Shown piece by piece: positions 22,010 to 33,805 of a DNA stretch of 64,000 nucleotides. Made by a program: the position numbers and the translations under genes. A model generated the notes under the pieces. The model ran no database searches, was not told where the DNA came from, and saw only the letters and a list, made by a program, of their open reading frames with translations. The stretch is from NCBI RefSeq assembly GCF_047948215.1, contig NC_134467.1, positions 38,748,520-38,812,519 on the forward strand, read 5' to 3'. The DNA comes from Lycorma delicatula. Taxonomy: Eukaryota; Arthropoda; Insecta; Hemiptera; Fulgoridae. Position 1 is the first letter of the stretch. The number at the start of each line of letters is the position of its first letter.

Positions 22010-22410
22010 ATGGAGGGTTGAGGGGGTTTCCCCTCTGTTAAAAAAAATTAAAAATCACTTTGTTTTTCCAAATTATCTACCGAAAATGTTTTCATAGTTG
22101 TTATATGGAAGTAATTTTTTTTTTTGGGGGGGGGTTGTTGGAGGCGCAGCCCCCATATCGGTAAATTAAAAAAAAAACTGGATTTTCTGTTATCAGATAA
22201 CGTATCTAAATTGCATGAAATTTTTTCTAAAAACATTAAGCTCTTAACTTGAAGTACAGTTGATAAAAGTCAAATAATTTTCCAGTTGAAAAAAAGAACT
22301 TTGGAAACCTGGAAAACCAAAGCGCCGAGCTAAGCGAGGCCTGGCTGGGAGGTCCGGCGAAGCCGGGCCGAGCGGCTAGTTATTTATATATATATATATA
22401 TATATAAAAA
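22010..22410. repeat. GC-rich dispersed repeat with G-tract and inverted GC modules
   Basis: G10 at about 22126-22135 followed by GGAGGCGCAGCCCCC, and at 22320-22377 a dense block (GCGCCGAGCTAAGCG, GTCCGGCGAAGCCGGGCCGA) ending at (TA)n 22386-22406. The block contains self-complementary CCGGC/GCCGG. Standing out from the AT-rich surroundings, it looks like a transposon remnant, but I cannot assign a family. Confidence 0.45.
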
Positions 22411-22929
22411 ATTTTAATAAACTTTCATCATATATTTTTCAACATTACTTGTATGGTAACTAATATATAAAAATGGCAGTAGCACAGTTACTTGTTACAA
22501 TATTAATGAATACTGAGTGCTGTTTACCTTATATAAAAAACAAAAGCAACATTAAAAAAAAAAAAAATAGAATGACGAAATAACAAATAAATAATGTTTG
22601 AATACATATGCAAGAGAGAACGAATAACAGTAAAAAGAAATAGAATGTCACAGACAAAATGAAATAAGAATAAAGTGTGGAGGGGATAAAAACATTTAAG
22701 TTGTGCGACATGAGTTTGTTTAATACACACACAAATACTGTATGTTTTATGTTAAGTATAATACATGGTTACAACTTGGATCTATTATATATAGATATAT
22801 ACAGACACATACACACACATGGTACACTAATGTCATGTAACAGACACTACTGAATTTACCCGGTGTTATTATTCAATCGGTGTTTGCTATTCAAGCCAGA
22901 CTCTTTGAAACATGGCATATAATATATAC

Positions 22930-22945
22930 TTGATTATTATATGTA

Positions 22946-22999
<54 letters not shown>

Positions 23000-23035
23000 C
23001 ACATACACACATATATATATAATCAAGTATATATG
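22930..23035. repeat. Compound GT/AT microsatellite inside an inverted repeat
   Basis: (GT)n then (AT)n bordered by ACTTGATTATTATATGTATG on the left and ATATATAATCAAGTATA on the right. The flanks are reverse complements over about 15 bases. The short frames across it are artefacts of the repeat. Confidence 0.75.
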
Positions 23036-23602
23036 AAATATACATATATTTTTTACAAGAGAAGATCAGTTCACAACAATAACATGTTACCACTTAAATG
23101 AGAAAATCTATTGCAGAAACCAACTAAAAAAAAATTACTCTTTCAAACAAAAATATTTTATTTAACAATTCATTTTAGCAATAATGGAAAAAGGTTTGTT
23201 TTTAAAAATTAAAAAAAAGCTATTTATTTATAATTTACTTATAGGATTTTCCTAATCGTTTATTAAAATTGATACATGTAAAGCATCTAAGACTAGAAAC
23301 AGTAATTCAAACTGCTTTTTCTGAGAGTAAAGATGTTCACTACAAAAGAATTCTATGCGATTAACATAATAACAACAATTGCATTTTGATAGGCTTATCG
23401 TTGTACAACCATTCCAACCGAAGTGTAATACGTTGGTTGTGGTAATAACATACACTAATTGCCTGATAAATAAGCTACAGATAATTTTTACCTTTATTTA
23501 CTTTTAAATTTACATTGAATTAATTAATCAATCATTATATTAAATCATGCTTTAATTAAATACAAAATACATGTTAAACATGTTGTCTAGCTAGAATATA
23601 TA

Positions 23603-23905
23603 CAGAGTGATTCAGGAGATAGGGCAATACTTTGACAACTCATTCTAGAGGCTAAAAATAAGAAAGACGTTCATATAAACCTAGATCCAAAAACGCTTCG
23701 TTAGCGAGTTATACAGGGTGAAAGATTTCGCCCGAGTTTCAGTTCCTCCGTAGTACGAACAAAATCGTACTCGTGTGTTGCCATTATGCCAGACACACTA
23801 ACAGCCGTAAGTTTGGTATGCAGTTCGGCACCACGGGCATTGTATATGCTGCTGGTGGTCTTTTTGAACGCATACCATAATCCTCTCTCAATACCAAAAA
23901 TTGTC
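23603..23905 (+). mobile_element. Family Y element, copy 2, left end
   Basis: CAGAGTGATTCAGGAG after TA, then about 150 bases matching 13708-13855 (CTCATTCTAGAGGC, CGCTTCGTTAGCGAGTTAT, GTGAAAGATTTCGCC). From about 23755 the sequence differs and holds a 68-codon minus-strand frame (MATHEYDFVRTTEELKLG) that I cannot identify; it may be a transposase N-terminus of this family. No right end seen. Confidence 0.62.
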
Positions 23906-24935
23906 ATGTCAAGTTAAATTTGTCACGGTATGTACTAGCAAACAGCAAGTACATTTTTTTAAACTCCTTCTGTTTAAACACAAGAGATTCAAAGTAGATA
24001 AAACATAGCTAACAGATGTCTGCATTCAAATAATAAGAATTTGTCCTCAATACTTCTTTTAAACAAACAAAGAGGTAACAATGGATAAAGCAACAAAGGT
24101 CACCCACCACATATGGTTTTAAGGTTTGGATAATTAATAAAAATATTGAAAAAAGAATATAGTAGACTAGAACTACAAAATCTTGAGAAAGTTCTATTAC
24201 CCTCCTTATGAACAAATAAACTGGAATTTTTTCCAATTGCATTTTATTTGTTCATAAGAAAACTGGGAAAGGGAAACCAAGGGCTTCTCATGAAGAAACA
24301 AGACCTCACTAGGATTGTTGCAAGAGACAAGCTAACTTTCTATCAAAACAGAGCTAGGATTTTGGTGTGGCTAAACATAACCTTTGTTATAAATGACTAT
24401 AAAATAACTATGTAATAGTTTAATACATAATTTAAAGAAGGAAAGTGTGTATTATTAATTTATTACATAAGGAATTCTTTGAATTATAAAAAAAAAAACG
24501 AAGGTTGATGATTTTCATTTTTAAATAATATCCATTTCCGATATTGTGGTTCACTTCAAAATTTAATGATGTGGTATCTTTTAAATGTACTAACATTAAA
24601 TATATGAATATATTTTTTTTTTTTAAATATTTATCTATTATTTACGTTGAACATATTTGTTTTGCATGACCAGTGTTCAATTAAAATAAATTGGTTAATT
24701 AGTTGTTTAAAATGGCAGACAACACTTACGTCATGTTATGAAAGCAAGTAGATACATTTATTCATTAATTAATGTCTTATTTTTTATATAAGAGAATGGA
24801 TTCAAGAAAAGCCATCCTGGCCATCAAATTAATCACAGAAGTTAGGGTTAATCACGTGTATAATATGTAATAATGTAGAACTGAAACAAAATGTTAACAA
24901 CTTTAAAGAAAATTTGGGCTAAAATAGAAAGAAAG

Positions 24936-24983
<48 letters not shown>

Positions 24984-26334
24984 CTGTACAAAGTAATAAA
25001 AATAAGAAAAGCAAGCGCCGATTCAGAAAGAAATGCACTAAAGATGTAGCCTAACTACATAGCTTTTTACTTATACAAAGAAACAAAGTTACAGAAAGCA
25101 AAATTGGATAGGGAACTAACTACCCAAGGAGAAGGGATAAAACAATGAAATTAATTCATTAAATTGTTTCCCTGTTAGAAAAACCAAAAATGACTGTGAA
25201 TAAATTGTGATGACACAGGTCCATTACTATGAAATATTTACTTAAAATTCCATTAAAGTGCCCAAAAAAAAAAATTGAAAAAGCCAGTAAAAACTTTCAT
25301 AAATTTACCGGATATGCCAAGAAAAAGCAAAAATGTTAGGTTTATTATTGCTCACCCCAGGTTGAAATTAACCAAATATATAACAACGTGATATAGATTA
25401 CTAATATAATGGAATCATCAAATTAGTACAATAATGTTACTTTGCAAAAACCACAAAAAAGTAAAAAGTGTTTTCTCCCCACCCCTTTATGAGGATCCAA
25501 ATGAAACCGAATATCGTTAAAAATTATCTTAGCTAACTAAGAAGTATTAAATTAAGTGACAAATTTGAATAAAATTTTGATTTGGGACCACATAAGGGGC
25601 ATATCTTTTTCCTCCTTTGATCAAAGTTAAATGCCATCAATATTCCATGTACAGAAATCATTATTGTGTCGAATTTCATCCAAATCGGTTCATCTAGTCT
25701 GGAGATTCATCTAAAACATACATATATCCTTGCAAAAATTTTCAACCCTAAAATTCCTTTTTTTGTTTTTTTTTTTTAGAAGGGGTCATGTGGGAAACAT
25801 CAAAATCAACAAAAATCCAAACATGTAAAATTTCCTTCACACAGTATAACCAGAAAAATAAAAAGTAACAGATGAAAAGTAATTCTTCAAATTTTAACTT
25901 TTTGAATTTTGCACCAAATTAATGGGTCAATACAATTAGCTCATAGTTTTTTTTTTCAGGAGCGACTTCTAAAAATCAAAATTTAAAGAACTGGAAAAAA
26001 AATTGTATTTTTAGTCAGTCATTGGTGCATTTTATTTAGTAAATTACTTTTGTTATTTATTTATATATAAAATACTGCCCTACGCGGAAGACTAAACAAA
26101 GAAATTAACTTTCATTCAGAAAAAGGAATTCTTAATTGTTTAAAAAGAATACTACCAAACAACTAATAAAATTAATGTTCCGTGTTTGAGCATGAAAATT
26201 GTTTTTATGAAATGCTACATAACTTAATTATTTCAGTTACATAACAAATGATTAGGGGAAAAGGCTATAGACGTTAAATGTCATGGTATAATGAATTTCC
26301 TGCAAACATCAGTTAGCAAATACTAATAATTAAT

Positions 26335-26369
<35 letters not shown>

Positions 26370-26523
26370 AAAGCAAACGCTGTACACCACGGTATTGAAA
26401 TAGTTCTCTCGAGGCTGAAATGAAAAATTAGAATGAATTTTCATTGAACAAAAAATAAGTTGTCCAATCATTATTAGGTACTTTTATATAGGAATTATAT
26501 TTTAAAAAATATATTATTTTAAA
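23906..26523. other. AT-rich stretch with microsatellites and a W-like patch
   Basis: (AT)n at about 24941-24980 and 26336-26366. At 25580-25745, GTTAAATGCCATCAAT, TTCATCCAAATCGGTTCAT and CTGGAGATTCATC recall the family W unit layout but are diverged. No coding frame of interest. Confidence 0.45.
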
Positions 26524-27046
26524 GCATGTACAGGAACCAAACAGCAACAGTAACAATTGAAGAACATAAGAAAGAAGCCATAATAAGAAAGGGAGTCCGG
26601 CAAGGATGTTCCCTATCTCCGTTACTTTTTAATCTTTACATGGATCTAGCAGTTAATGATGTTAAAGAACAATTTAGATTCGGAGTAACAGTACAAGATG
26701 AAAAGATAAAGATGCTACGATTTGCTGATATAGTAATTCTAGCCGAGAATAAAAAGAATTTAGAAGAAACAATGAACGGCATGAATGAAGTCCTACGCAA
26801 GAACTACCGCATGAAAATAAACAAGAACAAAACGAAAGTAATGAAATGTAGTAGAAATAACAAAGATGGATCACTGAATGTGAAAATAGGAGAAGAAAAG
26901 ATTATAGAGGTAGAAGAATTTTGTTATTTGGGAAGTAGAATTGCTAAAGATGGACGAAGCAGGAGCGATAAAAAATGCCGAATAGCACAAGCGAAACGAG
27001 CCTTCAGTAAGAAATATAATTTGTTTACATCAAAAATTAATTTAAA
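26524..27046 (+). mobile_element. LINE copy L5, internal fragment lacking the 3' end
   Basis: Begins at ACATGTACAGGAACCAAAC before RT motif B and stops in the thumb region at AAAATTAATTTAAA, without the usual 3' end or poly(A). The single open frame 26526-27053 has RQGCSLSPLLFNLYM and FADIVILAE, where deletion of one Asp codon removes half of the catalytic pair. Unlike the other copies it is truncated at both ends, so it may be an internally primed insertion or a deletion remnant. Confidence 0.9.
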
Positions 27047-27868
27047 ATATTAAAATAGAACGGAAAATAATTTAATAAACCAAATATGAAAATAAAGGAA
27101 AAAAAACATCTAGGTCTACTGTGTAAACACAAAACAATGGAAAACAAAAAAGGTACTTTCCAAAAAGTTAATTGTATTTTTTTATTTCTAATAGAATATA
27201 AAGGAAATTTATTAAAATATTGAGAAAGAGTAGCTTTTTTGTTGAAATTTTTACAAGACACACATAATATAGTAAAAAGTACTAAATGAAAAAAGATAAT
27301 GTGCAACACAAAAAGGAGTGACACAGGCTGTAGTTTAGGCCCTATACTTTTTATATATGAACCATATGGAATGATATTTAGAAACTTAAAAATGTTTAAC
27401 TTTTCCTTGTATTTATATTTATGTATGTACAATCTTTGGTAAAAACAATAATCACTTATTCTTTAAAAAAAACAATACCCACCTGTACCAAACCAGATAA
27501 GAGAATACTTTTTATGTAAACAAATACTTTAACTTATGAGAAAGGTACGTTTTTCATATATTTCCACTGGATTTTTTAAAAATTACTTAACTGTTTAAAA
27601 GTTTTTTGAATTTATTTATTAATAAAAATTATTAATTAACACCACAGCTGCAAAGTTATGCCCGAATTGCTGGATACAGTCTGGAATGAAATCAATTTCA
27701 AGTGAGATGTATTTCGAATTACAAATGGAAGCCATAAGTAACCAAAATGAATGTTGATTGACTAACTAGATATGTTTTTCTACGAAATGAGACCTCAACT
27801 GAATCTGTAAGTTACCTCAATAAATGTTTGCATGGTTTTAAAATAGTGAAGTTTGAATCATCCGGGGT
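27047..27868. other. AT-rich spacer
   Basis: Nothing recognised. The 131-codon minus-strand frame at 27037-27432 is Phe/Ile/Lys-rich with no family resemblance and probably chance. Confidence 0.45.
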
Positions 27869-27878
27869 GTATATAGAT

Positions 27879-28179
27879 TGACCCACCGGGTTGGTCTAGT
27901 GGTGAACGCGTCTTCCCAAATCAACTGGTTTGGAAGCCGAGAGTTCCAGCGTTCAAGCCCTAGTAAAGCCAGTTATTTTTACACGGATTTGAATAATAGA
28001 TCGTGGATACCGGTGTTCTTTGGTGGTTGGGTTTCAATTAACCACACATCTCAGGAATGGTCAAACTGAGAATGTACAAGACTACACTTCATTTACACTC
28101 ATTACATATCATCCTCATTCATCCTCTGAAGAATTATCTAAACGGTAGTTACCGGAGGCTAAACAGGAAAAAGAAAGGA
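27879..28179 (+). mobile_element. SINE1 copy e, full length, first of a tandem pair
   Basis: Complete head (GGTTGGTCTAGTGGTGAAC), body and tail. Preceded by GTATATAGAT (27869-27878) and followed by a related GTATATATAGAT (28180-28191). Confidence 0.93.
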
Positions 28180-28191
28180 GTATATATAGAT

Positions 28192-28390
28192 CACACGAAT
28201 TTGAATACTAGATCGTGGATACCGGTGTTCTTTGGTGGTCGGGTTTCAATTAACCACACATCTCATGAATGGTCGAACTGAAACTGTACAAGACTACACT
28301 TCATTTACACTCATACATATATCATCGCCATTCATCCTCTGAAGTATTATCTGAACGGTAATTACCGGAGGCTTAACATGAAAAAGAAAG
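28192..28390 (+). mobile_element. SINE1 copy f, 5'-truncated, second of a tandem pair
   Basis: Starts at CACGAATTTGAATACTAG, lacking the tRNA head, and runs to the tail. Followed by GTATAAATAGAT (28391-28402), a third version of the flanking repeat. See the finding on tandem SINEs. Confidence 0.9.
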
Positions 28391-28399
28391 GTATAAATA

Positions 28400-29210
28400 G
28401 ATCAAACTGGAGATATCCACTAAAGACTTGACCAACATACATCCTTTCGAAATTTTTCAACCCTAAAATAGTGTTTTTTGATTACAAAAGGTCATGAAAT
28501 ACAAACATGAAAAAATTTGACCTGATTAACATGCTTTCTCTATTACAGTATATTGTATACATAAAGAATAAACATACAGGCAGGAAAGTACATATGTATT
28601 GATGTATATTATATTTATATAATGAATATATTATTAATAATATATATATATAAAATGAAGTTAGTAATAATTAGCAGCAAATAATTACAACATATAAAAG
28701 GAAACAATCATTGGAATGCTATTAACCAAATTATTTTTTTACTTATTACTTCACAGATAACTTTTTGAAACTTTACCTCTTATCTTCCCCCTTTTTTAAA
28801 GTTATTTCTCTTACATGTAGTAAACACTTTTTTATATACTATGTGTGAAATAATCTGAACAAAGGAAGTGTCCTCCATATATGAAAGGGTTGCCCAACTG
28901 GGATATAGATGATTTGTGTCTTGTTTCATTTAAAATAGTAACTTTACAGATACACAAAAGATAATTATAACTGAAAATAAATCTTACAGCTTAAAAAGAA
29001 ACTTTACACAGAACTGAACTCAGTAGAGTAATTTATTTCAACAAAATAAAGAAACAGAGCGTTATAAACACATTAATACTTAATCTCTAGGTATACCGTA
29101 CCTACATTTAGGTATACCTACCGTATATATACATTTAACATGCTTTTTACATACATTTAATAGGTGCGCATTTGAAAATAACAACAATACTTGGAATATT
29201 TTATTTTGGT
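28400..29210. other. AT-rich spacer
   Basis: A short patch at 28405-28480 (ACTGGAGATATCC; ATTTTTCAACCCTAAAA) resembles 25695-25755. Otherwise nothing recognised. Confidence 0.4.
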
Positions 29211-29223
29211 CTCTCTCTCACTC

Positions 29224-29272
<49 letters not shown>

Positions 29273-29302
29273 ATATATATATATGTGTGTGTGTGTGTGT
29301 CA
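29211..29302. repeat. Compound microsatellite (CT)n(GT)n(AT)n(GT)n
   Basis: Consecutive CT, GT, AT and GT dinucleotide runs over about 90 bases. A slippage-prone simple repeat. Confidence 0.9.
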
Positions 29303-29591
29303 GAAGAATGAGAAAGAGAAGGTAATTAAACCAATTTCTTACTTTAGTTAAATTACTTTAAACAAGAACTGTTTAATTTTGTTCACATAAGAGTAATACA
29401 AGACTGATATTAAAAATATAAAAAAAATACTGGCTAAATCTGACCAACTTTCCATAACAAGAAAAAAAAATTTCTTCAAAATCTCCTAACCACCATAACA
29501 CTTAACCTACTCAGTATTGTTTGCCTAGTCAATAAAAAGTCATATCTATTTGAAGTTTTAACTAATAAATAAATGCTGCAATAATATTGTG

Positions 29592-30060
29592 GGTACTTAC
29601 GTATTAACGCCACCGCAGCTACAGCTTTATTTAAAAACAAAGTAGTCAATCGCATTTCGGTGAAAAATGAACAGTGTCTCTTTATTAATTTTAATAAATG
29701 GTTATTTATTTTATAAATATAATTTAACCAAACTTAACCGACGCTCGTTTCGCTCGCTAACCTTGACTAATTAACACCGTAATTTTTTGAGTATTTATTT
29801 AATAAATTCAGTAATTATTGCAATTATTTATTATTTATATAAGCAAAACACTCCTGTTAATTAGTCAAGGTTAGCGAGCGTAGGTTAAGTTTGGTTAAAT
29901 TATATTTATAAAATAAATAAATATAAATAACCATTTATTAAAATTAATAAAGAGACTCTTTTGAATCTATGTTAAACATCAGCCCATTTTCCACCAAAAT
30001 CCGACTGACTACTTTTTTTAAATAAAGCTGTAGCTGCGGTGGCGTTAATACGTAAGTGCC
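29592..30060. mobile_element. Foldback element with about 200-bp inverted repeats
   Basis: Ends GGTACTTACGTATTAACGCC and its near-exact reverse complement (one mismatch in the first 40). The arms extend about 200 bases each (29592-29795 and about 29860-30060), with one arm carrying an extra stretch. The central loop is about 65 bases. Flanked by an 8-bp duplication ATATTGTG (29584-29591 and 30061-30068). No coding capacity, so non-autonomous. The 8-bp target duplication excludes Tc1/mariner and fits hAT, P or Merlin-type DNA transposons; the family is not resolved. Confidence 0.88.
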
Positions 30061-30068
30061 ATATTGTG

Positions 30069-31005
30069 AATTAACATTTTACTTTATTTACAAAATTTGA
30101 TGATCGAACGCAGGTTAATCCAACAATTCACTACGAAGGACAACAAAACAATGTGAAATCTTCACATTTTTCAACATGTAGAAACATTAAAAGTGAACTA
30201 TTTTGAGATTTTTTTCCTATTTTATAAGCTTTCTTTTGTTTCCCAAACTAAGTAGTGATGATAATTACCAACTGAAGAGATTCAAAAAATACCATCAGCT
30301 ATTTAGCATTCATTTCAATAGACTTGGTAACAACTTTATATCATTAAAAATTGATATCATTGCAAGAATAAATTTAATATTTTTCTTTATGTAATGAATG
30401 AAAGTAAATGTGCTGTTATCATTACTTCATTAGCATTATTTCAAAAAAAAAAATTATATATACCAATTATAATTAAATTAATTACAAAACCTGTCCAACA
30501 TATACACATTTTATTATCTGGACCGGGGAAGGTAAATTCACAAAATTATTCAATTTATAGTGTTCATATCCATCCAATAGAATGTTCATACATAAGAGGG
30601 TTAAATTAACAAAAAAAAAATATACAAAATGCTGTTCCAATAAAAATATATACACAAGCGAGCTGTCTGAACGTGGGAGTTTCATAGTACCAATATAATA
30701 TATCAAAGGAAAAGGTTATTATCTATAAGGATGCTGTATTTGACAAGTTATCTACAAATAAACAAACATTAAAACAGGAATTCTAAAAATAGCTTCTTTT
30801 TTTTGTTTAATGTATAAATAAAATTATTATATCATAGAAGAACTTGATACCAACAATGGAGTAAGGTTAGATAACAATAAACTAATTTCTAATTCAAAGA
30901 ATTAGAAGATGTATAAAGAAATTTTCTAACAAGATAGTTCTATCTCTATATCCACAAAAAAGAGATCACAATATTAAATTAAATTTTAGTATTGTAATAT
31001 TTTAA
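30069..31005. other. AT-rich spacer
   Basis: No recognisable gene or repeat. The short frames at 30203-30706 look like chance. Confidence 0.4.
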
Positions 31006-31009
31006 TTCA

Positions 31010-31135
31010 TCAACTGGTTCAGTTAGCTGGTATCTAAACCACTCTGTCAGGGTTCAATTCCTGATAAAATCGTCTGTATGGCAATCACTTGTCCAGCCAT
31101 GTTAAAATTAATGTATTTAGCATGTGTAAAATGAA
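31010..31135 (+). mobile_element. tRNA-like SINE fragment
   Basis: GTTCAGTTAGCTGGT (A-box-like) and CAGGGTTCAATTCCTG (B-box-like) about 40 bases apart, then ATGGCAATCACTTG and an A-rich end. No tRNA acceptor pairing. A degraded polymerase III-derived retroposon. Confidence 0.4.
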
Positions 31136-31439
31136 AAATAAAAAACAAACATTCTCCACATGCAAATCAAAAAATCATTTTAAACTTCCAATAGGAAATA
31201 TAAAATTCAAACTTTGAAAAGAGATAAACCATAATTGTATATTTGAACCAGGGAATAATGCACGGTACTGTATAACTTACATCATATATGCAAAAAACAC
31301 ATGAAACACCCAGTACAGGTAAAACCTATTACCATTCTTCCACAACACACTGGTGGATGATGGATAGATTAATCATCAGCCTATAAAAATTGATAATATA
31401 TTTTTTCCCTTAATGTCGAAAATTTTTTCAACTAGTGAA

Positions 31440-31705
31440 CAGCACCCTCCCTTTCGGCCCAATGAGATGAAGGTAATATGTATGACATGTAAATGAGGTT
31501 TAGCCTTATACAGACTCAGGCCGACCATTCCTGAGACGTATGTTTAATGGAACGCTAACCACTAAAGTACATCGCCGATATCCAACGTCTAGCATTCAAA
31601 TTTAAATAAAGGCAACTAATGTTTACTAGGATTTGAACCTCAGAACCTTCGACTTCGAAAATAAGTCATTAAATGATTGATTTGCAACGAGTTAACAAAC
31701 TGACC
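31440..31705 (-). mobile_element. Diverged SINE1-related copy
   Basis: Retains GACCATTCCTGAGA, TACTAGGATTTGAACCTCAG (reverse of the B box) and GTTAACAAACTGACCAG (reverse of the head), but differs strongly elsewhere. Either an old SINE1 copy or a sister subfamily. Confidence 0.6.
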
Positions 31706-31794
31706 AGCCTAATAGGGCTCTATATATATATAAAATATATTTTATCAAACATTACAACTACAATATGAAAAATAATTATTATATAACAATAATA

Positions 31795-31860
31795 ATTGAG
31801 TAAGTGAGTGAGGTGAGTGAGTGAGCATGTGAAAGTGTGTAAGTGTGTTGTGTGTGAATA
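31795..31860. repeat. Degenerate (GTGA)n/(GTGT)n repeat
   Basis: GAGTAAGTGAGTGAGGTGAG and following GT-rich run. Simple sequence. Confidence 0.7.
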
Positions 31861-31953
31861 TAAGAAATATATTAATTTGTTTCTTTACTTTGTGACTATC
31901 TGTCACAGTCTTTGTAAAAATTGTTGCTTTCTCTTATACATATATATATAATT

Positions 31954-32241
31954 TTTTTTTTCTTTTCCCTGTTTAGCCTCCGGTAACTACCGTTTAGATA
32001 ATTCTTCAGAGGATGAATGAGGATGATATGTATGAGTGTAAATGAAGTGTAGTCTTGTACATTCTCAGTTCGACCATTCCTGAGATGTGTGGTTAATTGA
32101 AATCCAACCACCAAAGAACACCGGTATCCATGATCTAGTACTCAAATCCATGTAAAAATAACTGGCTTTTCTAGGAGCTGTAACTTTCGACTTCCAAATC
32201 AGCTGATATGGGAAGACGCGTTAACCACTAGACCAACCCGG
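31954..32241 (-). mobile_element. SINE1 copy g, full length
   Basis: Poly(T)/TTTTCCCTG tail at left; head ending ACTAGACCAACCCGG at right. No target-site duplication visible. Confidence 0.92.
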
Positions 32242-33112
32242 GGTGATGTTTATCGTACTCTTAGTCCTTGGCGTAAATTGGATGAAGGTATCATGTAGAG
32301 CTGAATGTTTTCAGCAAAATTGTAGGCTTGGTATGTCAATGTGTGAATAGGTTGGCTTAATGGAGATGAAAATGAGAGATTACTTTAATATTAATGTTCC
32401 TTATTGGAAAATGAATGCTTGTTGCATTGTAAGAAAATATAATTCAGAAATGAATTATCTATATCATACAGTTATAGATTTTCCTCTTTTGCAATTGATT
32501 TTTTATAATTTTTCTTCGCTTTTAAAAATTAATTAATATTTTTCAAAAGAATTTTATTGTAGTTCAAACACTAAAAAAAAAAAAATTGAAAACATAATTA
32601 TTAATTAATAATAACAAACTAAATAAAATAAGGAAAAATACGGTTATAACAGATAATTATTCTTGTCAAAACAAAATCAATAAGACTGTATCTATTATAA
32701 AAGAGCGGTAACATCAATTGTTATATAATGTTGCATTGTTATATTTTCCTTTCCTTTATTTACTGTCATATAAAAAAGAAAAGAAATAATATAAATTGAG
32801 AAAAAAAAAGAAATAATAGCAGATTACCTCTATTCTATCACTTCAATAAAACAGACTGTTAACAAATACAAATTCAGTCAAGGACAAACCAACATTGAAA
32901 GGAAGAGGAGAGAAAAAATAAAATCAAACTAAATTTAAAAAAATAATTTTCTTTCTTTTTTAATTTTTTCAGGTCAATATTAAATTAGAAAATTACTAAC
33001 CTTTAATTGAGTCATTTAGTTCATAATGTTGAGATTAAAAGAATTAAAACCTTTTTTTTTGCAATTTTTGGTAGGAAATTTTTCTCGAATGTTTATTTTT
33101 TGTCATCATATT
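32242..33112. other. AT-rich spacer
   Basis: No gene or repeat recognised. Confidence 0.4.
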
Positions 33113-33805
33113 CAGAGTGTATTACAAAGTCCTCCCTGGACTTTCATAACCTATTCTACTTGTGAAAAAACAATTGAGAAGTTCATATAAATACATATGT
33201 CCTAAAATGCTTTGTTTGCGAGTTACAACTAGTGAAAGATTTTGCTCGGATTTTAGCTATCCCGGGTAAATGAAATGTTAATTAAATTTTTAGAACATTA
33301 ATTCAGAAGAAAACTTAGTGATTTCTTATGGTTTTTGACCAGAATATTCAAATAAAATTACAGAAAGAATAATACAATTTTGTCTGTTTTGCTTCAACAA
33401 AAAACAGATTATTAAAATGTTCTATTTACTTTTTATTGGTTGTATTTACATTAATTTTCTACAAGTTTTGTTACTGAATCTTCTGCATTTATTAGTCATT
33501 TAACAAAGCTATTGTACTACAAACCTAAAAAAAATTTTTTTTTCAATACCAAATTTTGTGTTTTACATAAGATACCCTAAAAACCATTCCATTTACGGTT
33601 CTGGGATCTATTTTACTATCCTACGTCCCAGCTCAAATTACATAAGAAACCACCAACTTTACTCCTTAATCTGGAACCCAAAAACTACAGTTACGCTTCT
33701 TTTTAATAAAAGAACTGGAATTCAGGCAAAATCTTTCACTAGCCGTAACTTGAAAATCAAGCATTTTCGATATGAACATTTCTCATTATTTTCACCAGAA
33801 TTTCC
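33113..33805. mobile_element. Family Y element, copy 3, with inverted termini
   Basis: The left arm (about 33180-33250: GTTCATATAAATACAT, GAGTTACAACTAGTGAAAGA) is the inverse of the right arm (about 33716-33800: AAAATCTTTCACTAGCCGTA, ATATGAACATTTC). The interior matches 49330-49560 (CATTTATTAGTCATTTAACA, CTATTGTACTACAAACC). The right end is cut by LINE L6 at about 33806. Non-autonomous TIR element. Confidence 0.72.

Noticed and set aside
27878..28069. Short frames in SINE1 copies (also 31896, 49542, 52881)
   Set aside because: SINEs are non-coding; the same peptide appears in each copy with stops at arbitrary places.
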